Part shown: positions 23,359-33,001 of the stretch, one piece after another
Numbering within the stretch: position 1 is the stretch's first letter
Layout: the number at the start of each line of letters is the position of its first letter
Assembly: GCF_946482605.1 (NCBI RefSeq)
Contig: NZ_CAMLSE010000003.1
Span: 124,001-188,000 of the forward strand
DNA from: an uncultured Dyadobacter sp.
GTDB lineage: Bacteria > Bacteroidota > Bacteroidia > Cytophagales > Spirosomataceae
Direction: 5' to 3'
Length of the DNA stretch: 64,000 nt
The notes under the pieces: generated by a model
The model's database searches: none
Told to the model about the DNA's origin: nothing
What the model saw: the letters and a program-made list of their open reading frames with translations, nothing else
Made by a program: the position numbers and the translations under genes

Positions 23359-26300
23359 ATGACTATGAAAAAGGTTTACACGGCATTGCTGCTGGGTTTA
23401 TCATTTGCATTACTTCCGGTAGCGCGACTCATCGCACAGTCTGCCATCTCCGGGACCGTCACATCGGCAGGGACAGGTGAAGCGCTGCCCGGCGTCAGCA
23501 TTGTCGTCAGCGGGAGTACCAACGGCACCACCACCGGCACCGATGGCCGTTACACGCTCCATGTACCTGTGAACGCCCGTCTGGTCTTTTCCTACGTAGG
23601 ATTCGATCCCCGCGAAATGCCTGTCGACAACCGGACTACCATCGATGTTGCATTGACGGAAAGCGAAAAATCCCTTACGGAAGTAGTGGTCGTTGGTTAC
23701 ACCAGCCAATCGAAGGTCAAAACCACGGCGGCGGTTTCCAAACTCGGCACGGAGGAACTGCGCAACACCTCGAACCCCAACCCCGTACAGGCCATGCAGG
23801 GCAAAATGGCCGGCGTTTCGATCCCTGTCAATTCCGGTCAGCCCGGCGCGGGGGCAACCAACATTGTAATACGCGGTGGAACCAAGCTCAACGTTTATGG
23901 CACAGGGTTAGGCAACAGCGGAGGCAATTCGGTCGGCAGTTCGGAATCCACCGGCCCGCTGGTGATCGTGGACGGGGTTTTCAGATCGCTCAATGACATT
24001 AATCCCGACAACATCGAGTCGTTCCAGGTCATGAAAGACGCTGCCGCAACAGCCATTTACGGGGCCCGTGGTGCCAACGGCGTGATCGTCGTCAAAACCA
24101 AAGGCGGGAAGTTCAATACCAAAGCCAACATTACCCTGAACCACCGGACGACGTGGGAAACCAACTCCCGCGATTACAAGTACCTCAATGCCAGGGATTA
24201 TCTTGCTCTTGCACGGAAAACTGTACAGGGCACATTCGATCCGATCGATAAGAACAATCTGCTCAACAACGGCGGATTTTCAGCCGGGACCCGCATCTAC
24301 ACCGCACCGGGCCAGTACGGCAACAATATCAATCTCACCGCATTATACGACAACATCGTGGCGGTAGAAGGCCAGGGATATGTCGACAACCTGATCGCCA
24401 AAGGCTGGCAGACCATGGACGACCCCATCAATCCCGGCACCCGCCTGCTGTTTGCCGACAACCATTACCAGGACATGCTATGGAACACCGGTGTCACGCA
24501 GAACCACAATCTCTCCATAGACGGGGGCAGCGAGCGGGCCAGCTACAATGTCGCGGCGGGCTACACCAACCAGGCCGGTACATTCGCCGGTACGCGGTAC
24601 AAGCGGTACGATGTACTTGGAAACTTCGGTTTCAAAGCTTCCGACCGTCTCCGCATCGATGCCATGGTGAACTATCAGAATGTACTTCCCAATTACGTGG
24701 AAGCATTTCAGAACGAGCTGACCCGCGGCACGCGCCTCACCCCGCTCATCCGCATATACAAGGACGACGGTAACCCCACGCCGGGCGAGAACTACGCCAC
24801 CCGCAACCGCTTCCACACCCTGAAATACGATGACGTGAGAGCAGCTACCGAGCGCATCATTTCACGGGTCGCCGGTGATCTTCAGATTGCCAAAGGGCTG
24901 AGTTACAAACCGGCATTCTCCTACCTCATGCAGGACTACCGGTACATGCTCATGCGCAAAGCGACGCCCGCATCGGAGATCCAGCCGGCGACGCAGCGGC
25001 AGAAAAACGAGGATACAAATAACTTCCGCCAGCTGATGATCGACCAGATCCTGCAATATGATCTCAATCTCCACGAACTGCACAGTTTCACGTTCCTGGC
25101 AGGTTTCAATTTCACGAAATCCACCAACAGCATCGTCAATATCGGATCGCAGCGGGCTACGAACGATTACATTTATACGATCAACGAACCCACCACTTCG
25201 GTGATCAATGGGGTAGTAAATACCAATGTCACGGATTTTCGCACCACACTCTCCGAAAACCGCTCGGCCAGCTATTTCGGGCAATTGAACTACGACTACG
25301 ACAGCAGGTACCTGGTGAGTGCCGCATTGCGTTACGACGGTTTCTCTAATTTTGCCCCTCAAAACAAATATGCATTGTTCCCTTCCGCGTCGGTCGGATG
25401 GAATATCCATCGCGAAAAATTCTGGAACTTCACACCCGTCAGCATGCTCAAACTCCGGGGTAGCTGGGGCCAGGCCGGTTCCAGCGACCTGAGCCTGACC
25501 GACACTTACGGGGGCTACTCCGGGCAAACCTACGCATTGGGTTCCGGCATTCTGCGGGCTAACCTTTCCAATCCGAATCTGAAATGGGAGCTCACCGAAA
25601 CCACCGACCTGGCGCTGGACGCCGCGCTGTTTGGCGACAGGGTTACGATGTCTGTGGATTTTTATAATAAACTCACTAAAAACAGGCTGGAATCCAAACC
25701 ATTACCTTCCGAAGCACCTTTTGCCTCCATTACCTACAACAACGGGACGTTACAGAACAAAGGCGTCGAGATCGAACTGGGCGCGACGGTCATCAAGGCG
25801 GGCGCATTCACCTGGCGCTCCAACTTCTCCTTTGCGCTCAACCGCACGATCATCAAAAAGCTGCCGGATAACGGCCGGGCAAAAAACCGCCAGGGCGGCG
25901 ACCTTGTCTACGACCCGGCGGCTGGAAAGAATGTCGAAGCGGGCGGCCTGGCGGAAGGCGAACGGCCATTCGGGCTCTATGCCTACAAAGTGCTGGGGGT
26001 ATTTTCGACCGAAGAGGAGGCCAAAACCTGGAATGCCACAAAAAAGGATAACCTCGCTTCACCTTCCGGCATTACCACAGGCAAGCATGCAGGTGACTTT
26101 ATTTTCGACGATATCAATAATGACGGCGTGATCGACACTAAAGATCAGGTATTTATGGGCTACCGCAACCCCGACAAGATCGGCGGCATGCAGAATACAT
26201 TTTCCTATAAATCGCTTTCGCTGCGTGTGGCAGTGGACTATGCATTGGGCCACGTGATCAGCGACGGTGCATTGGCCCGGTCCCTGGGTACCGGCAGGGC

Positions 26301-26709
26301 ATTCAACGAAGGAGCCCCTTCTCAGGCTGTGGGACCGGATATCTGGCAAAAATCCGGGGATACGGGCAAAAAGTATGCACGGTTCTCCTTTGCTGACGCC
26401 GATTTCGGACAGCGCAATTACCTGCGCTCAGCGACATTGGGTAACAACAATGGCTATGGCTCGGACGTCTCGGTGATGATCGAGAAGGGCAACTTCCTGG
26501 CGCTCCGTGAAATATCGCTCGCATACGACCTGCCCAAGACGCTGCTTAAAAAGATCGGATCTACGGGAATGAATGTATTTGTAAGTGTCTACAATCTCGG
26601 CTATGTCACGCGTTACAAGGGCATTAACCCAGAAACTTACACCGGCTTCGACGCAGCAGGCTATCCCAGGCCTCGCCAGTTTTCAGTTGGAACGACACTT
26701 AGATTTTGA
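23359..26709 (+). CDS. SusC/RagA-family TonB-linked transporter of the sialic acid locus
   Basis: Outer-membrane TonB-dependent transporter, the probable counterpart of the NanO sialic acid channel of Bacteroidota. It begins with a signal peptide (MTMKKVYTALLLGL...IAQ; the ATG at 23365 is an equal alternative) and a carboxypeptidase-like domain (ISGTVTSAGTGEALPGVSIVVSG). Then come VVVGYTSQSKVKTTAAVSKL, MQGKMAGVSIPVN and the plug motif IVDGVFRSLNDINPDNIESFQVMKDAAATAIYGARGANGV. The barrel runs to the final PRQFSVGTTLRF. With 1116 residues it is normal for the family and has no STN domain, consistent with control by the GntR regulator instead of a sigma/anti-sigma pair. Its specificity is inferred from the sialidase and lyase downstream. 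Confidence 0.93.
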   Translation: MTMKKVYTALLLGLSFALLPVARLIAQSAISGTVTSAGTGEALPGVSIVVSGSTNGTTTGTDGRYTLHVPVNARLVFSYVGFDPREMPVDNRTTIDVALTESEKSLTEVVVVGYTSQSKVKTTAAVSKLGTEELRNTSNPNPVQAMQGKMAGVSIPVNSGQPGAGATNIVIRGGTKLNVYGTGLGNSGGNSVGSSESTGPLVIVDGVFRSLNDINPDNIESFQVMKDAAATAIYGARGANGVIVVKTKGGKFNTKANITLNHRTTWETNSRDYKYLNARDYLALARKTVQGTFDPIDKNNLLNNGGFSAGTRIYTAPGQYGNNINLTALYDNIVAVEGQGYVDNLIAKGWQTMDDPINPGTRLLFADNHYQDMLWNTGVTQNHNLSIDGGSERASYNVAAGYTNQAGTFAGTRYKRYDVLGNFGFKASDRLRIDAMVNYQNVLPNYVEAFQNELTRGTRLTPLIRIYKDDGNPTPGENYATRNRFHTLKYDDVRAATERIISRVAGDLQIAKGLSYKPAFSYLMQDYRYMLMRKATPASEIQPATQRQKNEDTNNFRQLMIDQILQYDLNLHELHSFTFLAGFNFTKSTNSIVNIGSQRATNDYIYTINEPTTSVINGVVNTNVTDFRTTLSENRSASYFGQLNYDYDSRYLVSAALRYDGFSNFAPQNKYALFPSASVGWNIHREKFWNFTPVSMLKLRGSWGQAGSSDLSLTDTYGGYSGQTYALGSGILRANLSNPNLKWELTETTDLALDAALFGDRVTMSVDFYNKLTKNRLESKPLPSEAPFASITYNNGTLQNKGVEIELGATVIKAGAFTWRSNFSFALNRTIIKKLPDNGRAKNRQGGDLVYDPAAGKNVEAGGLAEGERPFGLYAYKVLGVFSTEEEAKTWNATKKDNLASPSGITTGKHAGDFIFDDINNDGVIDTKDQVFMGYRNPDKIGGMQNTFSYKSLSLRVAVDYALGHVISDGALARSLGTGRAFNEGAPSQAVGPDIWQKSGDTGKKYARFSFADADFGQRNYLRSATLGNNNGYGSDVSVMIEKGNFLALREISLAYDLPKTLLKKIGSTGMNVFVSVYNLGYVTRYKGINPETYTGFDAAGYPRPRQFSVGTTLRF

Positions 26710-26712
26710 GAG

Positions 26713-26810
26713 GGCTGTCGGCGATCGGCTATCGGCTTTAAGCACTAGGCTTTAAGCTTTAGGCTTTTAGCAACAGCTTTTTACTTTTAACTTTTTGACT
26801 TTGAGCTTAT
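26713..26810 (+). repeat. Degenerate heptanucleotide-periodic tandem repeat between susC and susD
   Basis: Fourteen consecutive 7-base units fill most of this gap. The register is GGCTGTC, GGCGATC, GGCTATC, GGCTTTA, AGCACTA, GGCTTTA, AGCTTTA and then T-richer variants ending with AGCTTAT. Units 4, 6 and 8 start exactly 14 bases apart at 26734, 26748 and 26762. It is not coding in any obvious frame. It may affect mRNA between susC and susD or be a scattered genomic repeat. Confidence 0.7.
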
Positions 26811-26831
26811 GATCAATCTTTGAAACTCATT

Positions 26832-28304
26832 ATGAAAACCAGAATTAAATTCCTCACTTTATCGGCTTTTCTCTGTGCGGGGCTTTGTGCCTGCGACAGC
26901 CTGCTGGATGTCAAACCGCAATCGAGCATTACGGAGGCCGTTTACTTTCAGAATGAAGGCGATTTCGAACCTTACCTGACGGGCATCTACACCTACATGC
27001 GAACCTTTGCCAACAATGTGACTTACGGGACCGAGCGTGGCGAAGAGCTCATTGCCGGCTCCAACTCCCGTTTCGGCGTGGCATGGTCGCAGATCATCAC
27101 ACCCACTTCCGGGGCGATCAACTACAACGACTGGTACAAAGCCATCGGTCACTGCAATCTGCTGCTTGCCAGGATCGAAGAATTCCCGTTTGCAGCTACT
27201 CCCGACACCCGAAAGCGGATTGTGGCCGAAACTTACAGCCTTCGCGCCTACTTCTACTTCCACCTGACACGCATTGTCGGTGACGCGCCCCTCATGCTGC
27301 AGGCTGTGACCGACGAGCATGTACCGCTGCTGGAACGGTCGCCGGCAACAGATGTGATGAAGCAGATCCAGTCGGATCTCGACCAGGCCATCGGGCTGTA
27401 CCGCTCGATGAGCAATTTTTCTCCCAACAACTATCCGAGCAAATACCGCTTTGCCTATGCCTCGACCCAGGCGCTCAAAGCCGAATCCAGCCTTTGGAGC
27501 GCGAAAGTGCTCAATGGAGGCAGCAAAGATTTCGAAGCCGCCGTTGCAGCGATCTCGGAAGTCGAGGCCTCCGGCGTGTCTCTCAATGCGGATTTCAAAA
27601 ATGTGACCGGCTTGCGGGCAACCACCAACCCGGAGATCGTGCTGTCGGCCTATTACAGCCGGGATGAAACAGGCGGCAACTATGGCGTCAATGCATTGCC
27701 GTTCATGACCATCGTCCAGGGCGCATTGAACCTCGACAGCCTGCCTTACACCCAAACCTCGGCCACCGGCCAGGGCGCTTACCAGATCAGCCAGCCTTCG
27801 AGGGCATTATTTGCCAAAAATCCCTCGGACAAACGCATTCCTTACACCTGGGTCACCGAACGGCAAAGCACCGGCCCGAAAATAGCCTGGATCACCAAAT
27901 ACCCCGGAACCCGCTACTCCGACGACCGCATTTCCGACAACGAGATCATCATATTCCGCCTGGCCGATCTTTATCTGCTGAAAGCGGAGGCCTTCGCAGC
28001 TTTGAACAAAGCCAAAGACGCGATGAGCTACCTCGACAAAGTACGTGTCCGGGCGGGCAATGCGCCGTACTCTGGTGCGGACACCAAAGCAGCCATTGAA
28101 ACAGAAATCCTGGACGAACGCGGCCGGGAGCTCTATTTTGAGAACAAGCGATGGTACGACCTAGTCCGGTTCCACAAAGGCGGCACCATCGACGTATACC
28201 AGGTCGTGCCGAACCTGGCGGGCAAAAAAACACCCTTATTCTGGCCATTGAACACCACCGTGCTGGCCAACAACAACAAACTCGTGCAGACCGCGGGCTA
28301 CTGA
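26832..28304 (+). CDS. SusD/RagB-family lipoprotein of the sialic acid locus
   Basis: Surface glycan-binding lipoprotein partner of the preceding SusC, probably equivalent to NanU. The start at 26832 (MKTRIKFLTL) gives a lipoprotein signal with Cys21 (GLCACDS); an ATG at 26820 is also in frame. SusD features include DVKPQSSITEAVYFQNEGDFEPYLTGIYTYMR, RIVAETYSLRAYFYFHLTRIVGDAPLM, RLADLYLLKAEAFAALN and LDERGRELYFENKRWYDLVRFH. The 490-residue length is normal. The gap from susC is 122 bases and holds the heptanucleotide repeat, unlike the tight spacing of the other two pairs in this window. Confidence 0.92.
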   Translation: MKTRIKFLTLSAFLCAGLCACDSLLDVKPQSSITEAVYFQNEGDFEPYLTGIYTYMRTFANNVTYGTERGEELIAGSNSRFGVAWSQIITPTSGAINYNDWYKAIGHCNLLLARIEEFPFAATPDTRKRIVAETYSLRAYFYFHLTRIVGDAPLMLQAVTDEHVPLLERSPATDVMKQIQSDLDQAIGLYRSMSNFSPNNYPSKYRFAYASTQALKAESSLWSAKVLNGGSKDFEAAVAAISEVEASGVSLNADFKNVTGLRATTNPEIVLSAYYSRDETGGNYGVNALPFMTIVQGALNLDSLPYTQTSATGQGAYQISQPSRALFAKNPSDKRIPYTWVTERQSTGPKIAWITKYPGTRYSDDRISDNEIIIFRLADLYLLKAEAFAALNKAKDAMSYLDKVRVRAGNAPYSGADTKAAIETEILDERGRELYFENKRWYDLVRFHKGGTIDVYQVVPNLAGKKTPLFWPLNTTVLANNNKLVQTAGY

Positions 28305-28314
28305 TCCTGCATTC

Positions 28315-29499
28315 ATGTATTCTAAAAAGTTTGATATGCTTAAAAAAACATTCCTGAGCCTGGCCCTTCTTTTCAATGTCCAATATGCTTTTACGCAGGA
28401 TCTCCCACCCCATCAGGCGCTGTTTACGGCGGGCGAAAACGGCTACAAAAGCTACCGCATCCCGTCGCTGATCCGCGCCAAAAACGGAGCACTGCTGGCA
28501 TTCTGTGAAGGCCGGAGGGATGGAGCCGGTGACGCCGGCGACATAGACCTGCTCATGAAACGCTCCACCGACAACGGCAAGACATGGAGCGCGCAAAGCG
28601 TGGTGTGGGACGACGGCACCAACACCTGCGGGAACCCCTGCCCGGTACTCGACGAGCAAACCGGAGAAATCCTGCTCCTGCTGACCCACAACCGGGGCGA
28701 CGTGCCCGAAAAAGATATTGTGACCCGGAAAAGCGAGTCGACCAGGACGGTATGGCTATCCCGCAGCGCCGATCATGGCGTGAGCTGGTCGAAACCTGTG
28801 GACATTACCCAAACCACCAAAAAACCGGAATGGGGCTGGTATGCGACCGGCCCCGGCGTGGGGATACAGATCCAACACGGACCCCGGAAGGGCCGATTGG
28901 TGATCCCCTGCGATTTCAGCTACGACGACCCGAACGGCAAAGTCCGCAACGGCCCGTTCGAATACGGCTCGCATGCTATTTACAGCGACGATCATGGCAA
29001 AACCTGGCAGCTCGGCGGCACGATCACACCCAAGATGAACGAATGCCAGGTGGCGGAACTCGCCGACGGCAATGGCACGCTGCTCATGAACATGCGGTCC
29101 TATTTCGGGCACGGTCGCCGGGCGCAATCGGTGAGCTACGACGGTGGGATCAGCTGGTCGGCGCCGGAGGATGTTCCCGACCTGGCCGAACCGGTTTGCC
29201 AGGCATCCCTGCTGCGATACGATCTCCGGGCAGGGAAAAGAAACCGGAACGCCCTGCTTTTTCTCAATCCGGCCAGTACTACCAAAAGGCATAACCTGAC
29301 CTTGCGCGCCAGTTTCGACAACGGCAAAACCTGGCCGGTAATCCGGACGATTTTCCCCGGCCCGTCGGCCTATTCCAGCCTGGCCACATTACCCGACGGC
29401 AACATCCTATGCTTGTATGAAGCGGGGAAAACCAGTGCCTATGAGCAGATTATCCTTCAAACCATCCCGCCCCAGTGGCTCTTTGAAAACAGCAATTAA
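28315..29499 (+). CDS. Exo-alpha-sialidase (neuraminidase), secreted
   Basis: GH33-type sialidase that releases terminal sialic acid from glycoconjugates. The Arg motif is SYRIPSLIRAKNGALLAFCEGRRDGAGDAGDIDL (RIP form of the FRIP motif). Five Asp-box repeats are visible: STDNGKTWSA, SADHGVSWSK, SDDHGKTWQL, SYDGGISWSA and SFDNGKTWPV. A signal peptide starts at the first residue or at the second ATG at 28336 (MLKKTFLSLALLFNVQYAFTQ); the latter is the more usual shape. At 394 residues it is a single catalytic propeller without an extra lectin domain. It follows susD by 10 bp and precedes the lyase by 21 bp. Confidence 0.92.
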   Translation: MYSKKFDMLKKTFLSLALLFNVQYAFTQDLPPHQALFTAGENGYKSYRIPSLIRAKNGALLAFCEGRRDGAGDAGDIDLLMKRSTDNGKTWSAQSVVWDDGTNTCGNPCPVLDEQTGEILLLLTHNRGDVPEKDIVTRKSESTRTVWLSRSADHGVSWSKPVDITQTTKKPEWGWYATGPGVGIQIQHGPRKGRLVIPCDFSYDDPNGKVRNGPFEYGSHAIYSDDHGKTWQLGGTITPKMNECQVAELADGNGTLLMNMRSYFGHGRRAQSVSYDGGISWSAPEDVPDLAEPVCQASLLRYDLRAGKRNRNALLFLNPASTTKRHNLTLRASFDNGKTWPVIRTIFPGPSAYSSLATLPDGNILCLYEAGKTSAYEQIILQTIPPQWLFENSN

Positions 29500-29520
29500 A
29501 TTTTTAGTATACCAAAAACA

Positions 29521-30468
29521 ATGACAACGATTCAACACACCGACGGCCTTGTCGCCGCGCTTTTCACTCCTCTGCATGCCGACGGATCGGTCCATTATGA
29601 ACTGCTCCCCGGCCTGGTCGAACACCTCATCAGCAGCGGTATCACCGGTATTTTCATCTGCGGCAGCAATGGCGAAGGGCCCAACCTGACGTTGGAAGAG
29701 CGCATGAAGGTCTCCGAAACCGTGGTGCGGGCGGGCGCGGGCCGCATGCGCATGATCGTGCATGTGGGGCACGCCAGCATTGCGGAGGCACGTAAGCTGG
29801 CGCGTCACGCACAGGAGATCGGGGCAGATGCCATTTCGTCCGTAGCCGCATTCTATTTCAAACCTGATTCGGTGAAAAACCTGGCAGACTGCATGACCGA
29901 AATTGCTGCCGGAGCACCCCAATTGCCTTTTTATTACTATCACATTCCTTCACTGACCGGGTTTTCCGTCGACGTGCTGGACTTTATGGCCATTGCCGAA
30001 AAACAGATCCCGAATTTTGCTGGCGTCAAATACACCGCCGCCACATTGTGGGAATACCAGTCATGCCTCCACTACCGCGAGGGGCATTACGACGTGCTGT
30101 ATGGCTTTGACGAAAACCACCTGCCCGCATTGGCAATGGGTGCCAAAGGCGCCATTGGCAGCACATTCAACTTCGCGGCACCGTTCTATCTGAAAGTCCG
30201 CGAATATTTCGAGGCGGGTGAGATCGAACATGCGCGAAAGCAAATGCTTTTCTGCGTCGAAATGGTGCGGATAGTAGTACAATTCCCTCCTATTCCTGCC
30301 CAGAAAGCGGTGATGAAAATGCTCGGCTTCGATATGGGCCCGTGCCGCCTTCCCCTGGTCGCCCTCACCGACGACCAGTACGGGTCGCTCCAACGGCAGC
30401 TGACTGAAATCGGCTTTTTTACGCTTTTGTCCACCGGTGATGCCGTCACCGTCCCTTCAAAAAACTAG
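29521..30468 (+). CDS. nanA: N-acetylneuraminate lyase (DapA/NAL family)
   Basis: Cleaves N-acetylneuraminate to N-acetylmannosamine and pyruvate through a Schiff base. The TIM-barrel protein of 315 residues shows GSNGEGPNLTLEER (the GxxGE carboxylate-binding loop), YYYHIPSLTGFSV with the catalytic Tyr, and the Schiff-base Lys in FAGVKYTAATLWEY, with GSTFNF later. YYHIP and the loop after it are characteristic of neuraminate lyase rather than dihydrodipicolinate synthase. It lies between the sialidase and the mutarotase/symporter fusion, 3 bp before the latter. No N-acetylmannosamine epimerase or kinase is in the window, so later steps are encoded elsewhere. Confidence 0.9.
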   Translation: MTTIQHTDGLVAALFTPLHADGSVHYELLPGLVEHLISSGITGIFICGSNGEGPNLTLEERMKVSETVVRAGAGRMRMIVHVGHASIAEARKLARHAQEIGADAISSVAAFYFKPDSVKNLADCMTEIAAGAPQLPFYYYHIPSLTGFSVDVLDFMAIAEKQIPNFAGVKYTAATLWEYQSCLHYREGHYDVLYGFDENHLPALAMGAKGAIGSTFNFAAPFYLKVREYFEAGEIEHARKQMLFCVEMVRIVVQFPPIPAQKAVMKMLGFDMGPCRLPLVALTDDQYGSLQRQLTEIGFFTLLSTGDAVTVPSKN

Positions 30469-30471
30469 CTG

Positions 30472-32979
30472 ATGATTCGTTCCCTGTTCCTTTTACTTTT
30501 CCTGATCCACACGATGACTGTCCACGGCCAATCGACACCTGCCCTGTTCCAATGGAAAAACCTGCCCCCACTCCCCGACCCCGTCGGCTTCGCGGGAGCA
30601 TATGCGGGGGTGAGCAATGGCGCGCTCATCGTGGGCGGAGGAGCCAATTTCCCCGGTAATACCGGGCCGTGGGGCACAGCGCCAAAGACCTGGCACAGTG
30701 ACATTTACATCCTGGAAAGTCCGGCGGGAGCCTGGCAAAAGGCAGGCAGCCTGCCGCGGAAGATGGGTTATGGCATTTCCCTGACCACGCCCGGCGGCGT
30801 TTTTTGTCTGGGAGGAGCAGATGGTGGCAGGCATTACAATGAGGCGTTCTATCTCGTATGGCGGGACGGTAAAGTAGAAACCGTACCGCTGCCCGCACTT
30901 CCCCATCCGCTTGCCTACGCATCCGGTGCATTACTCGGGGACAAAGTGTATATCGCCGGCGGTACGCAAGCCCCGTCCGACACCAATGCACTGCGGCAAT
31001 GCTGGGAATTTGATTTAACCAAAAAACAATGGACAGCGCTGCCGCCCATTCCCGGTGCGGGAAGAATGCTGGCCGTCGCGGGTGCACAGGATAGCCGCTT
31101 TTTCCTTTGCAGCGGAGTCGAATTGCATGGCAATCCAGCCGACGGGTCACCCCAAAGAACCTACCTGAAAGAATGCTGGGCGTACAATCCGGCTTTAAGA
31201 AGCTGGAAAAGGGTGAAGAATCTTCCCAATCCGGTGGTAGCCGCGCCTTCGCCTGCTTATGCGGCGGGACAGTCCCATTTGATCGTGATCGGCGGGGACG
31301 ATGGCACGCTTGCCAAGCGGGTGTCCGAACTAAAAGAAAAACATCCCGGCTTCCGGAACGAGATCCTCGCTTACCACAGCATTACCGACACCTGGACGCC
31401 CATGGGTGTATTTTCGGAGGGTAAGGCGTCGGTAACCGCTCCATTGGTAACCTGGAACGGGCAGCTTGTCATTCCCTCCGGTGAGATACAGCCGGGCATC
31501 CGCACGCCGCGCGTGACGGCGGGCAGTCCGGTCGTCAGTACCGGAACATTCAACGGCATCGACTGGGGTGTGGTGGCGATTTATTTTGTACTCGTGCTCG
31601 GGATCAGCATTTATGTATCCCGGAAAATGAGCGCCAGTACCGACGACTTCTTTCTCGGCGGACAGAATATCCCCTGGTGGGCGGCCGGGCTCAGCATTTT
31701 TGGCAGTAAGCTCAGCGCATTGACTTTTATAGCCATCCCTGCCAAAACCTACGCGACGGACTGGACTTACATCTTTGCCAATGCGATGATCGTGGTGGTG
31801 GCCCCGATCGTGATCTGGTTCTTCCTGCCCTATTTCCGGAAGCTTAATATTACCAGCGTTTACGAATACCTGGCATTCCGTTTCAACAAAACGGTGAAGC
31901 TCGTCGGCAGTCTCACTTTTGTGATTTTTCAGGTAGGCCGGCTGGGCATCGTCATTTACCTGCCTGCATTGGTTTTGAGCACCGTCACAGGCATGAACCT
32001 GATGGTCTGCATTGTGCTCACGAGCCTCATTACGACCGCCTACACTATTTCGGGCGGCATCGAAGCGGTGGTCTGGACGGAGGTTATGCAGGTGGGCGTG
32101 CTGCTGGGCGGCGCATTTCTTAGCCTCTTTTTTATCGCCGACGCATCGGGTGGATTCGGTTCGCTGGTGTCGCAGGCAAATGCGGCCGATAAGTTTCATA
32201 TGATCAACAGCGGGTGGGCCATCACGGAGCCCGTGTTGTGGGTGGTGCTGGTTGGCAACTTCCTGACCCAGATCGTCACCTATACTTCCGACCAGGTGGT
32301 GGTACAGCGTTACCTGACCACTTCCACCGAGGCAGAAGCCCGTCGCTCGATCTGGACCAATGCATTTCTGGTGGTCCCCGCCACGCTGATCTTCTTTTTG
32401 GTCGGAACGGCATTGTGGGTTTATTTCAAACAGCAACCGCAATTGCTCAATCCCATGGCCCGCACCGACGATGTTTTCCCCTGGTTCATATCCACCCAGC
32501 TTCCCGCCGGGCTGCGGGGGCTTGTGATCGCCGGATTGTTTGCGGCGACGATGTCCACCATCAGCTCATCCATGAACTCCATTGCTACCGTGGTAACCAC
32601 CGACTTTTTCCAGCATTTTGTGCCAAAGTCAAGCGACAGCGAACGTTTCCGTTTCGCGCGTTACACGACTTTGGCATTGGGTATAGCGGGAATAGGCATT
32701 GCCGTCTGGCTCGTCTTTATCGAAAACAACAGCATCTGGGACCAATATCTGAAACTGATCGGGATTTTCGGAGGATGCCTGGCAGGCATGTTCGTGGCCG
32801 GAATATTCTTTCCTTCGATCAACAGCAAGGGCGTACTCATCGGGTTTTTCCTCAGCGCGATCCTGCTCTTTTTCGTGCAGGACAACGGCTGGGTGCATTT
32901 CTTTCTCTATCCCGGCGTCGGTATTTTCGGTTGCGTCATTTTTGGCTGGCTGATCAGCCGGGCCTTACCGGAAAAATAG
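30472..32979 (+). CDS. Fusion of sialic acid mutarotase-type kelch propeller and sodium/solute symporter
   Basis: An 835-residue two-part protein. Residues 1-20 are a signal peptide; about 22-350 form a kelch beta-propeller of the cyclically permuted NanM/YjhT kind (LPPLPDPVGFAGAYAGVSNGALIVGGGANFP, YGISLTTPGGVFCLGGADG, GDKVYIAGGTQ, HLIVIGGDDG, NGQLVIPSGEIQPGIRT). Residues about 364-830 form a sodium/solute symporter with 12-14 membrane segments (DDFFLGGQNIPWWAAGLSIFGSKLSALTFIAIPAKTY, RFNKTVKLVGSLTF, FAATMSTISSSMNS). The propeller would face the periplasm and supply the anomer preferred by the transporter. It is the last gene of the operon, starting 3 bp after nanA, and is the likely inner-membrane sialic acid importer. 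Confidence 0.88.
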   Translation: MIRSLFLLLFLIHTMTVHGQSTPALFQWKNLPPLPDPVGFAGAYAGVSNGALIVGGGANFPGNTGPWGTAPKTWHSDIYILESPAGAWQKAGSLPRKMGYGISLTTPGGVFCLGGADGGRHYNEAFYLVWRDGKVETVPLPALPHPLAYASGALLGDKVYIAGGTQAPSDTNALRQCWEFDLTKKQWTALPPIPGAGRMLAVAGAQDSRFFLCSGVELHGNPADGSPQRTYLKECWAYNPALRSWKRVKNLPNPVVAAPSPAYAAGQSHLIVIGGDDGTLAKRVSELKEKHPGFRNEILAYHSITDTWTPMGVFSEGKASVTAPLVTWNGQLVIPSGEIQPGIRTPRVTAGSPVVSTGTFNGIDWGVVAIYFVLVLGISIYVSRKMSASTDDFFLGGQNIPWWAAGLSIFGSKLSALTFIAIPAKTYATDWTYIFANAMIVVVAPIVIWFFLPYFRKLNITSVYEYLAFRFNKTVKLVGSLTFVIFQVGRLGIVIYLPALVLSTVTGMNLMVCIVLTSLITTAYTISGGIEAVVWTEVMQVGVLLGGAFLSLFFIADASGGFGSLVSQANAADKFHMINSGWAITEPVLWVVLVGNFLTQIVTYTSDQVVVQRYLTTSTEAEARRSIWTNAFLVVPATLIFFLVGTALWVYFKQQPQLLNPMARTDDVFPWFISTQLPAGLRGLVIAGLFAATMSTISSSMNSIATVVTTDFFQHFVPKSSDSERFRFARYTTLALGIAGIGIAVWLVFIENNSIWDQYLKLIGIFGGCLAGMFVAGIFFPSINSKGVLIGFFLSAILLFFVQDNGWVHFFLYPGVGIFGCVIFGWLISRALPEK

Positions 32980-33001
32980 GCTCCGGATCGCATTGGAACG
33001 G

